NCBI GenBank assembly: GCA_905215035.1
Contig: CAJMOJ010000041.1
Coordinates: 1-18,403 of the forward strand
DNA: 18,403 nucleotides
Direction: 5' to 3'
Source of the DNA: an uncultured bacterium
GTDB taxonomy: Bacteria > Actinomycetota > Coriobacteriia > Coriobacteriales > Eggerthellaceae
Part shown: piece after piece, positions 1 to 7,169 of the stretch
Layout of the letters: every line of letters starts with the position of its first letter
Position numbering within the stretch: the stretch's first letter is position 1
The notes under the pieces: generated by a model
The model's database searches: none
Seen by the model: the letters and a program-made list of their open reading frames with translations, nothing else
What the model was told of the DNA's origin: nothing
Made by a program: the position numbers and the translations under genes

Positions 1-139
1 TTTCCACTGGCACCGACTTATCCTCAACGTCTAACGCTAACAATTCCGCTTTTTTGGCTTCAAATTCTTCCTGCGTTATAAGTCCCTCATCTAATAAACC
101 TTTGAAGTTCTTAAGGTATTCAATTGACTCTTGATTCAT
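1..139 (-). CDS. SHOCT-domain protein, 3' part cut by the window edge
   Basis: The minus-strand ATG at 139 is preceded by AAGGAGTAACC, a strong ribosome binding site, and the frame stays open to base 1, so the C-terminus lies outside the window. The 46 visible residues contain a helix-turn-helix pattern, FKGLLDEGLITQEEFEAKKA (about residues 12-31), which matches the short SHOCT domain, a roughly 30-residue module usually found at protein termini. SHOCT domains are thought to mediate oligomerisation or tethering, but no enzymatic role is known. The gene starts 31 bases after the stop of the SHOCT-TM2 gene on the same strand, so the two are probably co-transcribed. The remainder of the protein is unseen and its function cannot be assigned. 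Confidence 0.72.
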   Translation of the reverse strand, partial: MNQESIEYLKNFKGLLDEGLITQEEFEAKKAELLALDVEDKSVPVE

Positions 140-170
140 GGTTACTCCTTTTCTATAAACACATGGCCAC

Positions 171-620
171 CTATAACCATTCCTTTTTGCCCTGAACATA
201 AATACGATCAAACTCTTCATCAGATTTTGTTAAATAGATAATGCCCTCAATTAGAGCCAAAAGCATAACTGCCGGGAAATACACAATCGGCAGCGTAGCT
301 ATAGTAACGATCAACATAATCGCTCCTGAAGTGGTATACCCAAGGTAGAATTTGTGAATTCCGAGGCCCCCTAGTAGTAGAGCCAATGCTGCTGCCACAG
401 TACGTTTTTTCGGAGACGCAGCTGATGCTGATGTCACAACACCCTGATTATTGCCACTATGCTGTTGCCCATTTTCATGTAAATCCCAAGTGGAAGATGG
501 GCTCATGCTTTTATCTTGCATGCTTTGCCCATTGTTCTTCTCAATGAGTTTCTGATATTCAACATTATCAATAACGCCAAGATCTAAAAGTTCCTTATAT
601 TGGTCTGCAAGATTTGCCAT
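171..620 (-). CDS. TM2-domain membrane protein with N-terminal SHOCT-like segment
   Basis: This 149-residue protein has a clear TM2 domain. Around residues 71-140, after KKRTVAAALALLLGGLGIHK, come FYLGYTTSGAI and a second hydrophobic hairpin ending in a charged tail. TM2 proteins carry two membrane helices joined by a short turn with a conserved Gly-X-His-(K/R)-Phe-Tyr-Leu-Gly motif, here GIHKFYLG. Their bacterial function is poorly known. The first 28 residues (QYKELLDLGVIDNVEYQKLI) resemble a SHOCT domain: Leu-Leu, a Gly-Val-Ile turn, then a helix. A Ser/Gln/Asn-rich linker at about residues 29-68 separates the two. The upstream AGAAAGAAGA is a modest ribosome binding site. The next gene on the strand also begins with a SHOCT domain, suggesting a related pair. 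Confidence 0.85.
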   Translation of the reverse strand: MANLADQYKELLDLGVIDNVEYQKLIEKNNGQSMQDKSMSPSSTWDLHENGQQHSGNNQGVVTSASAASPKKRTVAAALALLLGGLGIHKFYLGYTTSGAIMLIVTIATLPIVYFPAVMLLALIEGIIYLTKSDEEFDRIYVQGKKEWL

Positions 621-643
621 ACCGTCTTCTTTCTAAGTCTGCG

Positions 644-652
644 AAAAAAAAA
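644..652 (-). other. T9 tract between the lipoprotein and TM2 genes
   Basis: On the minus strand a run of nine T lies about 70 bases after the stop of the putative lipoprotein gene and 24 bases before the TM2 gene start. Only a weak 5-base stem with a loop near 28 bases can be drawn ahead of it, so I do not call it a terminator. It could be a poor intrinsic terminator or an A/T-rich upstream promoter element. The 103-base spacer otherwise shows no clear -35/-10 pair. Confidence 0.3.
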
Positions 653-723
653 TAAAGCTTTTTAGTTAAAATGCTCGCATGATCAGCTAAGCTCTGTAGC
701 TCATTGTTTTGAAATTCTATGTA

Positions 724-1569
724 CTATGAGTTTCTTATTGCAGACCGTATGTCTTCAAAAATGACAGTGCTATCTATAGGCTCATCTGATTGGGTGTTGT
801 AACTCGATTCAGAAGACAGCGGAAACGGAGTTGCCGTGGAAAAAGCAACGTAAACGCATTCGCCAGGAGTCTGAATACTCTGATTAATTAGCCACATATT
901 GCTGGCTATTGCATCAACATAAAAGAAAAGAGGGCTCCCATTCCTGGTACTTGCCTCTCCACACATCGTATATGAAGACCCCACAGTCAAAATCGCATTT
1001 CCTCTATCGAATTTTGCGCCTTTGCTGTAAACGTCGTCATAAACCTTTATTGCACTCTTAGAGATACCGCACCTTTCTAGTTGTTCAACAGCTTCATCAA
1101 AGCCATAGTTACATCGATCGAGTTCATCTAGTTTTTCAACGAGGTCATTAGCAAACGTTACACTGTCATGATTTGTAACCGATGCAATATAAACAACATC
1201 ACTAACATCTTTCCATGTCTCTTTAAGTGACATGGAAACCTTATCTCCATTAGCTTCTTGCGTGATGTCTTTTGCATCCATGCCAGAAAGATTCATATTT
1301 GAAGCGAATTGCTTTTGATCCCAGTTTTGATATTCATCCATCACTGCAGGAATATTTGGAAATTTACCTTGCTGCCTTCGAGTATCTATGGAACACCCCA
1401 CAAGAAGCAGCATGGAGCTTATGATTAGAATCGTGATACTAATGCATACCAACGCATTAACAGTCCCTTTATATGGACTAAGAACATCGTACTTCTGGCT
1501 ACAATTTGATTTTGAGCAGGTATAATGTGAATCGTTTTTGCTTATCTGCAAAAACCTGTTAGTTGTCAT
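724..1569 (-). CDS. Putative lipoprotein of unknown function
   Basis: The product has 281 residues and I do not recognise its family. Residues 37-58 form one hydrophobic segment ending in LLLVGC, where Leu-Val-Gly-Cys59 fits a lipobox, so the mature protein would be lipid-anchored and extracytoplasmic. The 36-residue stretch before the hydrophobic core is unusually long for a signal peptide and holds a Cys-X4-Cys pair (Cys18, Cys23). A plain type II membrane protein is therefore an alternative. The exported part has a mixed alpha/beta look with four further cysteines (about 153, 167, 203 and 238) and a Ser/Thr-rich C-terminus. The upstream GGGAGAGG gives a plausible ribosome binding site for the ATG at 1569, and I see no better internal start. 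Confidence 0.7.
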   Translation of the reverse strand: MTTNRFLQISKNDSHYTCSKSNCSQKYDVLSPYKGTVNALVCISITILIISSMLLLVGCSIDTRRQQGKFPNIPAVMDEYQNWDQKQFASNMNLSGMDAKDITQEANGDKVSMSLKETWKDVSDVVYIASVTNHDSVTFANDLVEKLDELDRCNYGFDEAVEQLERCGISKSAIKVYDDVYSKGAKFDRGNAILTVGSSYTMCGEASTRNGSPLFFYVDAIASNMWLINQSIQTPGECVYVAFSTATPFPLSSESSYNTQSDEPIDSTVIFEDIRSAIRNS

Positions 1570-1593
1570 AGCGCATTCCTCTCCCGTACTAGG

Positions 1594-1599
1594 TATAAT
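1594..1599 (+). promoter_or_regulatory. Candidate -10 box for the broken plus-strand gene
   Basis: A perfect TATAAT hexamer sits 20 bases upstream of the plus-strand ATG at 1620. No good -35 lies at 16-18 bases (the hexamer there is GCGCAT), and there is no TG extension. A GGAGG at 1613-1617 follows but is only 2 bases from the ATG. Confidence 0.3.
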
Positions 1600-1619
1600 G
1601 CCCGACTGGGTTGGAGGCT

Positions 1620-1816
1620 ATGACAGCGACTCAAGGAGAAGAGCATCCACCCCAGGTCGCCAAACCACAAGATAATCCCACAAGAGGGAGAGTCCTGAAG
1701 GAGCAGATGCCCTTTTCCTTGAACTCTCTTTGCTCTTAAAACATCTAGAGAAAACAGAAAAACTAGAACATGGGATTATGTCAGCGCTTAGGTGTGATCT
1801 AGAACGCTTCTTGTGA
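1620..1816 (+). pseudogene. Frameshifted small gene, about 65 codons if repaired
   Basis: From the ATG at 1620 one plus-strand frame encodes MTATQGEEHPPQVAKPQDN and continues through PTRGRVLKE to about 1706, then gives an unlikely tail and a stop at 1737-1739. From about 1700 a second frame, shifted by -1, stays open to a TGA at 1814-1816. It reads as a convincing helical C-terminus: ADALFLELSLLLKHLEKTEK, followed by LEHGIMSALRCDLERFL. Adding a single G in the GAGCA at about 1703-1707 would join the two into one protein of about 65 residues. I infer a recent one-base deletion (or a sequencing error) in a real gene. No classic -1 slippery heptamer is seen at the junction. The family is unknown. 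A -10-like TATAAT lies upstream and a 7-base hairpin starts 5 bases after the stop. Confidence 0.45.
1688..1728 (+). other. Two-part inverted repeat inside the broken gene
   Basis: GAGAGT (1688-1693) pairs with ACTCTC (1723-1728), and inside it AAGGA (1698-1702) pairs with TCCTT (1716-1720). This could fold in RNA from either strand. It overlaps the inferred frameshift site, which may be coincidental. Confidence 0.25.
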
Positions 1817-1820
1817 TTTG

Positions 1821-1838
1821 GCTAGAAGCTATTCTAGC
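1821..1838. other. Perfect 7-base hairpin just after the broken gene
   Basis: GCTAGAA, a 4-base loop (gcta), then TTCTAGC. It begins 5 bases after the TGA of the frameshifted gene. No T-run follows on either strand, so an intrinsic terminator is uncertain. Confidence 0.3.
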
Positions 1839-1886
1839 AAAACTCTTGATGGTTGCCTATAACCTTTGTTTGACTAGCCTATACAA

Positions 1887-1924
1887 CAAATCCGCGATCC
1901 CCTATTCAAGAAACCGCGGATTTG
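1887..1924 (-). terminator. Candidate terminator of the surface-protein gene
   Basis: CAAATCCGCG (1887-1896) and CGCGGATTTG (1915-1924) form a perfect 10-base stem with an 18-base loop. The stem begins about 70 bases after the surface-protein stop. On the minus strand it is followed by TTGTTGTAT, a loose U-rich tail. Lying between two convergent genes, it may serve both directions. A second small inverted repeat (TAGCTAT at 1930-1936, ATAGCTA at 1943-1949) lies next to it. Confidence 0.5.
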
Positions 1925-1995
1925 TGTAGTAGCTATTAAGCTATAGCTATTTTAATTTTAGTTGCTACATTAGAGATGCTGCATTAGTCGTTGCG

Positions 1996-4900
1996 TTAGT
2001 TATTGCGACTACGCTTCCTTCGCGTATAAACCATCAAAGCGAGTGACCCCATCGCTATACCGCTAATGAGGAACATGGTGTTACCCATTGGATCAGCAGT
2101 ACGTGCAGAATGAGACTCTTTTGCTTTATTGGTTGAGTTATCAGCACCTGTACTGTTGTCTGTATTCGCGCCTGCATTAGCAGGATCTTTTACGGTATAG
2201 GTAAGGCGAACCACTTTTTGGTTGCCATCATCGTCAGTATAGACTACTTCGATGACATACACACCAGGGACTGATTGATCGATCTCAGGAACAACTTTGC
2301 CATCCTTAGTAATTGTCACCGTTGGTGTACCTTGAGGAAAATCAGGGTCATCGCCATACGTTTTTTCAATCACATCCAAAATATCATCAGGCGTTACTTT
2401 TCCACCTGGCATAGGAGGAAAGTCAATCTCATCATCAATAACTACCTCTGGCGTTTCAGGTGTAGGATCAACTGGATCAACCGACGCCATACGTACCTCT
2501 ACCGAGTGATGCTTACCTGCTTCAAGAGCATCAAACCGGTATTCATTCATACCTTCAGTAAGCGGGATCTCTTTGCCGTCAACATAGACGCTCTTAACGT
2601 AATAGCCTTCTTGAGGTTCCCACGAAACAACGGGTGTCGCACCTGCAGGATTATAGGTATTGCCTGTAATGGTACCTGCACCACCTAAAATCTTTGTTGT
2701 AATCAAAGAATACGTATCGGGCTTAGTGATATCGATATCATCACGCGGATCAGGATTGGTTGGATCCGTTGGATTGTTGGGATCATCAGGATTGGTTGGA
2801 TCACTAGGATCGCCTGATCCACCAGAGTTCGTTACACCAAAGGTAATTACCACGCTATGGTTGCGCATCAAATTCTCAAAAGAAAGACTGCCTTCTTGTG
2901 CCATCTTCATAAGGTCAATACGCTTAATTCCATCAACCGTAATTGAGGTGACTTCATGACCTTTATCTGCCTGCCAAGAAACTGCAGCGCTTCCTGTTAG
3001 TGGTGCTGCTACCGAAGATGATGCTTTACCCGCACCAATAGTGACTACGTTTACGTAAACATAGTTCTCATCGCCATCTTCACCAGGAATGCCACCAGGA
3101 TTACCCGGTGTTCCGGGGTTGCCCGGATTGGTTGGATCGGGTTTATTGGGATCATGGCCGTTAGGATTATCAGGATTTACCGGCTTGTCTCCGCCTGGAT
3201 TTCCGCCAGGATTATCTCCAGGGTCAGTATCCTTTTTAGAAATATAGACTACAACAGAGTGATCCGCATTGATATTAGCAAACTCTATCTTGCCTGCATT
3301 CAGGAGATCATCACGCATGTTGCCATCAACCATAACAGCGCTTACAACATTGTTCTCATCAGACTGCCAGGTAACGGTGCGGTTATCGCCTTGCGCAATA
3401 TTGACTTGAGATGCCGTGATTTTACCGCCTGATCCACCTGCAATTGAAGTAGTGATCTGATACTGCTTACCCTGGTTACCACCTGGATTATCTCCGGGAT
3501 CACCCGAAGAGCCCATAGTCATGACAGCTTCGACGGTATAGTCCGAGTCAATCAGTTCATGAGGCAGTGTTACCGTCCATGCTCCCGTTACGGGATTTTT
3601 AGTTATCTTGACGCCGTCTTTACCATCCTCCAAAAGCTGCTTTACGGATCCACGACCCAGATAGATTGCACTCACTGAACTCGATTCGTGAGGAGTAACC
3701 GTAATTTCTACATCCGAGGTTGAATCTTCAGGAACGGTAACGGTAGGTGTAATATCGCCTAAACCGCCTGTAATCTTAGTGTCGACCACGTAATCTTTTG
3801 AATAGGTGTTGGAAGAGCCGCGGTACACAACTTCAACTGAATGGTTGCCAGAAATATTTGCAAACGTCTCTTCTACTCTGTCGCTCTGCGCAATATTATC
3901 ATTCGATGTTTTGATGTTATTGAGATACTCATCGTAGACGACTTTACCGTCAATCTTTACCAAAGAAAGTGTGGCATTAGCATCTCGGCTAGACCATTCA
4001 ACTTTATAGGTATCCCCTGCCTTAACGGCTTTGGTGGGTGATATGATGCCGGGACCACTGATGCTTGTCGACACAATCCACGTACCATCAGACCCATCGC
4101 TTGTTACCCGCTCGGTCAAAATCTTTACAACATGATTTGCGGAAATCTGACTAAAGTCAATTGATTGTGTGGTCTCATCAAAAGGAATTGCAACACCATC
4201 TACTTGAATAGAAGTAACACGATAGCCCGGTTTGACAGACCATTTCACTGAGTAGTCGCTATCAGCATCAATGGTGCCACTATCAGATATATCCTCCACA
4301 CCACCATCTGCGATAGTCTTTACCGAATAGGTACCTTCTTGGGTGTCTTCTTGTGAATTATCAGGGTCATCAGGATCTTGCTTGTCTGACTCAAATACAA
4401 CAATGATTTCTTTGCCCTTATTGGACATGGCAATGTCAGTCGAATTGGCAAGATCTCCCTTTGCATCTGCTGTTGTGTCAGCCTGCGTTTTAATTTCATC
4501 TCCACCATTGTTTTGTGATGCAGCTACCAAGTCATCACGTACTGAGGAGTCCTCAAATACAGCAACAACATGGGCGTTCTCATCTGCCTCCCACGACACA
4601 TGTGCGATATCACCATTGTAGTAACGTGCGGTACCCGCAACTTTACCAGGTCCAACCGCGGTAATGGTGAGAGGGTATTTTTCTTTATCCGATGCGGTTG
4701 TCGTATTAGTAAGGCCTAAACGCGTCATGTGGAAATCATCATGAGCAGTGCCCTTTTCATCGACGAACTCACCTTCAACAGAAGCCTCGTCGGTATACTC
4801 AACATACTCCATACTGCTACGAGCCTCACCGGTGAAGCTTACTTCAAAGTAGCCACGCTTGGTTATATGCTCATCTTCTTTGTCAGGTTTACAGGTGATA

Positions 4901-6849
4901 AGATAACAATCTTCTTCCTCATCATAGACAACATCTATTTTGCTCAATGCAATCGCATCAGGACTGTCAAGTTCCCCTTCATTTTGATCACTTGCATATC
5001 CTGGCTTAAAGAAACCTTGAATTGAATCCACGTCTATTGTCTTGAACGACTTCACCTTAAACGTAACATAAGGATTCTTGAGACCAATAGTCTCTTCGGC
5101 CTCACTGACATTTTGACAAACCATGACTGCTCGGAGCTGATCTCCTTCTCGAGCAGTTTGGATATAACGATTATTTCCATCCTTTTTGTAATCAACATCC
5201 GTTGTTGCATAGTGCTGATTGAGATTTGCAATCTTTAGAGTTGTTTCAAACTTAGGAGCGACAATATCAAGAGTGAGACCTAGTACGGAAAGAATAGTAG
5301 GCGCACTTGAAGTAGAAACGGTCATGTTTACCTGGTTCTCTCCACCAGTAAGCGTCATACCTCCATTGCCGTCATTGATATCTTGAACCACCAAATCGGA
5401 ATTATGCACTCGTGCGTTACCTGATCCGATATACGCATACCCTGACTCTGTGGCAGCCATGGGTGCAGGATCAAATGAGGTCGCGTCATCAAGCAAATTC
5501 CTATTGTCAATGCGTAGACGGAAATACTTATTGCTATTTGCACGACCAGTAGCGCTATTAGTGATGATCTTTGATGCACTTGTCGTTGTATTTGTTGTAG
5601 TGGTGTAGGAGATATTTTGCGTGTTTGTGCCATCGCAATCTGTACCATCCATAGAAGCAATCAGCTGCCCTGTTGGGTTTGCTTTTACGCTCAAGCCGTC
5701 ACCCTCAATAGAGACTTTTGCCGCCCCTCCTTGAGCAACAGGAATACCGCCCAATTTCAAACGAAGCATACGAGGATCAAGTTCAGTATTTTCCTCAACA
5801 ACCGCCAAACGCCATGAAGCAAAGAAGTCGGTTCCCGTATTAGTTGCATTGTCATTGCCCATAGTAGTGCAGGGAATGTTAAGCACGCTATACCAGCCGT
5901 AGCCGCCATTAGATTGCTTGGTAACAATATCGGTTACATCGAAGAAGCACGAATAACGCTGCGAGGTTGCCCCGTCGCGATACACAACTTCTGGATAAAG
6001 ACGATAGATTTTATCAGCATTAGGAGCAATAAAACTAACGCCATATTTAGAAAGTGGAGTTAGAGCGTCTTTGAATCCGAGTGCTTGAGTACAAGCAATA
6101 ACCAAATATGCTTTGACAATTTTGCTCGTATTGTTGCCATCGGTATTTGGAGAGACTAATTGAGCTGACGATGAGTTATTTCCTGCTGTAGGAAATCCTG
6201 TATTACCCGCACCACCTGTAGACTTACCTCCTACATATATAGGAGTAGAGCCAACTGTCATAGAGTCGAGTGAGTAACCGGAAAGTTCTTTATCTGCTTC
6301 AGCGCCTGCGCTTTTACCCGCAAGAGCAGCAACGTGACTCGAATGAACTGCTCCACCTACAAGACTCGTGTATTTACCGCGCACATTACTGTTGCCCGTT
6401 GCGTTAAATTGGTAAGGACCCACCATAGAAACGAAACCGTTTTGTCCACCAACCGTTTCACCCATTACGGTAGCCACTGGAGCAGTGCTTGATGTACCCC
6501 TTGTCTCTACTTCAAGCGTGGCACTTTGCGGTGTTGCAACAGAATCTTCAGCAAAGGTAGTTGCTACAGCTTGAGGTTGGACGTCTGTTTCAGACGTTTG
6601 CAACTCATTTTGTTGTGCGTCTTCAGCTAACCCACCTTGGTCTTGCGTCTGGTCATCGGACTGATAAGAATCTTTTTCATCTGCTTGTGAAGGATTCTCA
6701 TAAGACTCTTCGGTCGCTGCCACATTTTGCGCATTCTCTTCAGGTTCCGCATACGCATAAGATGCGAGCGAAGGAACGCAAAGACCGGTGACAAGGGTAA
6801 AGGCAAAAAAGCAATTAAGAAGCTTTGCCTTTATCGATAGCGTCTTCAT
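1996..6849 (-). CDS. Large cell-wall-anchored surface protein (putative adhesin)
   Basis: The 1617-residue product has a signal peptide (residues 1-34, predicted cleavage after Ala-Tyr-Ala), then an acidic Gln/Asp/Glu-rich stretch to about residue 95. A large beta-rich head spans about residues 120-720 and includes AYLVIACTQALGFKDAL and a DVTDIV motif near 304-309. Seven related modules follow at about 725-820, 841-914, 924-1011, 1019-1112, 1130-1205, 1263-1340 and 1380-1456. Each tends to contain Gly-X-Gly, V-W/V-E-W, V-x-S-I-x-V-D-G and a closing N-H-S-V strand. Two Pro/Asp/Asn/Gly-rich linkers lie at about 1206-1262 and 1341-1379, and an Ig-like domain lies at about 1497-1554. The end is a sorting-signal layout: SARTADP (1581-1587), a hydrophobic helix, then RRKRSRNN. 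The motif departs from LPXTG. AGGAGATAATCAAA precedes the ATG. An adhesive role is inferred from architecture only. Confidence 0.85.
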   Translation of the reverse strand: MKTLSIKAKLLNCFFAFTLVTGLCVPSLASYAYAEPEENAQNVAATEESYENPSQADEKDSYQSDDQTQDQGGLAEDAQQNELQTSETDVQPQAVATTFAEDSVATPQSATLEVETRGTSSTAPVATVMGETVGGQNGFVSMVGPYQFNATGNSNVRGKYTSLVGGAVHSSHVAALAGKSAGAEADKELSGYSLDSMTVGSTPIYVGGKSTGGAGNTGFPTAGNNSSSAQLVSPNTDGNNTSKIVKAYLVIACTQALGFKDALTPLSKYGVSFIAPNADKIYRLYPEVVYRDGATSQRYSCFFDVTDIVTKQSNGGYGWYSVLNIPCTTMGNDNATNTGTDFFASWRLAVVEENTELDPRMLRLKLGGIPVAQGGAAKVSIEGDGLSVKANPTGQLIASMDGTDCDGTNTQNISYTTTTNTTTSASKIITNSATGRANSNKYFRLRIDNRNLLDDATSFDPAPMAATESGYAYIGSGNARVHNSDLVVQDINDGNGGMTLTGGENQVNMTVSTSSAPTILSVLGLTLDIVAPKFETTLKIANLNQHYATTDVDYKKDGNNRYIQTAREGDQLRAVMVCQNVSEAEETIGLKNPYVTFKVKSFKTIDVDSIQGFFKPGYASDQNEGELDSPDAIALSKIDVVYDEEEDCYLITCKPDKEDEHITKRGYFEVSFTGEARSSMEYVEYTDEASVEGEFVDEKGTAHDDFHMTRLGLTNTTTASDKEKYPLTITAVGPGKVAGTARYYNGDIAHVSWEADENAHVVAVFEDSSVRDDLVAASQNNGGDEIKTQADTTADAKGDLANSTDIAMSNKGKEIIVVFESDKQDPDDPDNSQEDTQEGTYSVKTIADGGVEDISDSGTIDADSDYSVKWSVKPGYRVTSIQVDGVAIPFDETTQSIDFSQISANHVVKILTERVTSDGSDGTWIVSTSISGPGIISPTKAVKAGDTYKVEWSSRDANATLSLVKIDGKVVYDEYLNNIKTSNDNIAQSDRVEETFANISGNHSVEVVYRGSSNTYSKDYVVDTKITGGLGDITPTVTVPEDSTSDVEITVTPHESSSVSAIYLGRGSVKQLLEDGKDGVKITKNPVTGAWTVTLPHELIDSDYTVEAVMTMGSSGDPGDNPGGNQGKQYQITTSIAGGSGGKITASQVNIAQGDNRTVTWQSDENNVVSAVMVDGNMRDDLLNAGKIEFANINADHSVVVYISKKDTDPGDNPGGNPGGDKPVNPDNPNGHDPNKPDPTNPGNPGTPGNPGGIPGEDGDENYVYVNVVTIGAGKASSSVAAPLTGSAAVSWQADKGHEVTSITVDGIKRIDLMKMAQEGSLSFENLMRNHSVVITFGVTNSGGSGDPSDPTNPDDPNNPTDPTNPDPRDDIDITKPDTYSLITTKILGGAGTITGNTYNPAGATPVVSWEPQEGYYVKSVYVDGKEIPLTEGMNEYRFDALEAGKHHSVEVRMASVDPVDPTPETPEVVIDDEIDFPPMPGGKVTPDDILDVIEKTYGDDPDFPQGTPTVTITKDGKVVPEIDQSVPGVYVIEVVYTDDDGNQKVVRLTYTVKDPANAGANTDNSTGADNSTNKAKESHSARTADPMGNTMFLISGIAMGSLALMVYTRRKRSRNN
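2746..2823 (-). repeat. Asp/Pro/Asn/Thr-rich stalk repeat, second linker
   Basis: This encodes repeating D-P-T-N-P-D-type units between modules 6 and 7. The plus strand shows repeated GGATTGGTTGGATC-like words, giving a short minisatellite likely to expand or contract by slippage. Confidence 0.55.
3082..3228 (-). repeat. Pro/Asn/Gly/Asp-rich stalk repeat, first linker
   Basis: This encodes a low-complexity linker with units of the type N-P-G-G, D-P-N-K-P and G-N-P-G-T-P. Its DNA repeats short GGATTxx and TTxCCxGG words. It probably forms an extended spacer between surface modules 5 and 6. Such tracts often vary in copy number between strains. Confidence 0.55.
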
Positions 6850-6933
6850 TTTGATTATCTCCTGACCTTCTTTTAGTGCGTTTAATCTTGTTTGTATTTG
6901 GTTAGGGTTTTATCACTTGCAGCCTTTATAAAT

Positions 6934-6965
6934 AAAAAACGAGTAGAACAAACCTGTTCTACTCG
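6934..6965 (-). terminator. Intrinsic terminator downstream of nadE
   Basis: On the minus strand a perfect 11-base stem (CGAGTAGAACA with TGTTCTACTCG) and a 4-base loop (GGTT) are followed directly by TTTTTTATTTAT. This is a textbook Rho-independent terminator. It lies about 205 bases after the nadE stop and 85 bases before the surface-protein start, so it insulates the two genes. The surface-protein promoter must then lie in or just after it, in 6850-6934. That stretch is A/T-rich but shows no -35/-10 pair I trust. Confidence 0.85.
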
Positions 6966-6993
6966 AGTCTTAGTTCTAGATATGTATAAGGAA

Positions 6994-7055
6994 ACATATA
7001 TATGCGCACCCGTACATATATGCATCTTCAACTGTTGCCCGAATAAACAGTTGAA
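6994..7055. other. Structured spacer between nadE and its terminator
   Basis: The 205-base stretch between nadE and the terminator holds two notable elements. ACATATATATGC (6994-7005) and ACATATATGC (7014-7023) are near-direct repeats that also form inverted TATATG/CATATA pairs. TTCAACTGTT (7027-7036) and AACAGTTGAA (7046-7055) make a perfect 10-base stem with a 9-base loop. No T-run follows the stem. I see no gene here beyond trivial short frames. It may be a structured nadE 3' UTR or a small RNA. Confidence 0.35.
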
Positions 7056-7169
7056 CTCATAATGACACCTTTTTGTCGCAAGCGCAAATTATTTTGTACT
7101 GAACCACGTATTTACCGATATGTACCTTGGACGGCCCCTCAAGACTAGTTTACGCAACTCCAAACGAGA

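Larger units (their letters stand above)
2482..4677 (-). repeat. Seven degenerate 75-95-residue modules in the surface protein
   Basis: At protein level the segment holds seven diverged copies of one beta-rich module. The best conserved landmarks are an early Gly-Gly-X-Gly turn, a central V-x-W strand, a V-x-S-V/I-x-V-D-G-K/I segment, and a closing H-S-V-x-V/I strand. Copies 1 and 4 are the most diverged, and copy 1 carries an insertion before its last strand. Divergence is high enough that no long DNA identity is obvious. Confidence 0.65.

Noticed and set aside
1688..1728. Resemblance to the SRP RNA apical domain (GTCCTGAAGGAGCAGA)
   Set aside because: The highly conserved GGAAG-CAG side of the symmetric loop is not matched, and the bases are better explained as part of a frameshifted coding sequence.
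2713..3228. Regularly spaced short repeats that could suggest a CRISPR-like array
   Set aside because: They are in frame, encode Pro/Asp/Asn/Gly linkers of the surface protein, and have no constant repeat-spacer pattern.
2275..5817. Several plus-strand and alternative-frame open frames of 60-137 codons across the surface-protein gene
   Set aside because: They are antisense shadows of a long real gene, without ribosome binding sites or recognisable domains.
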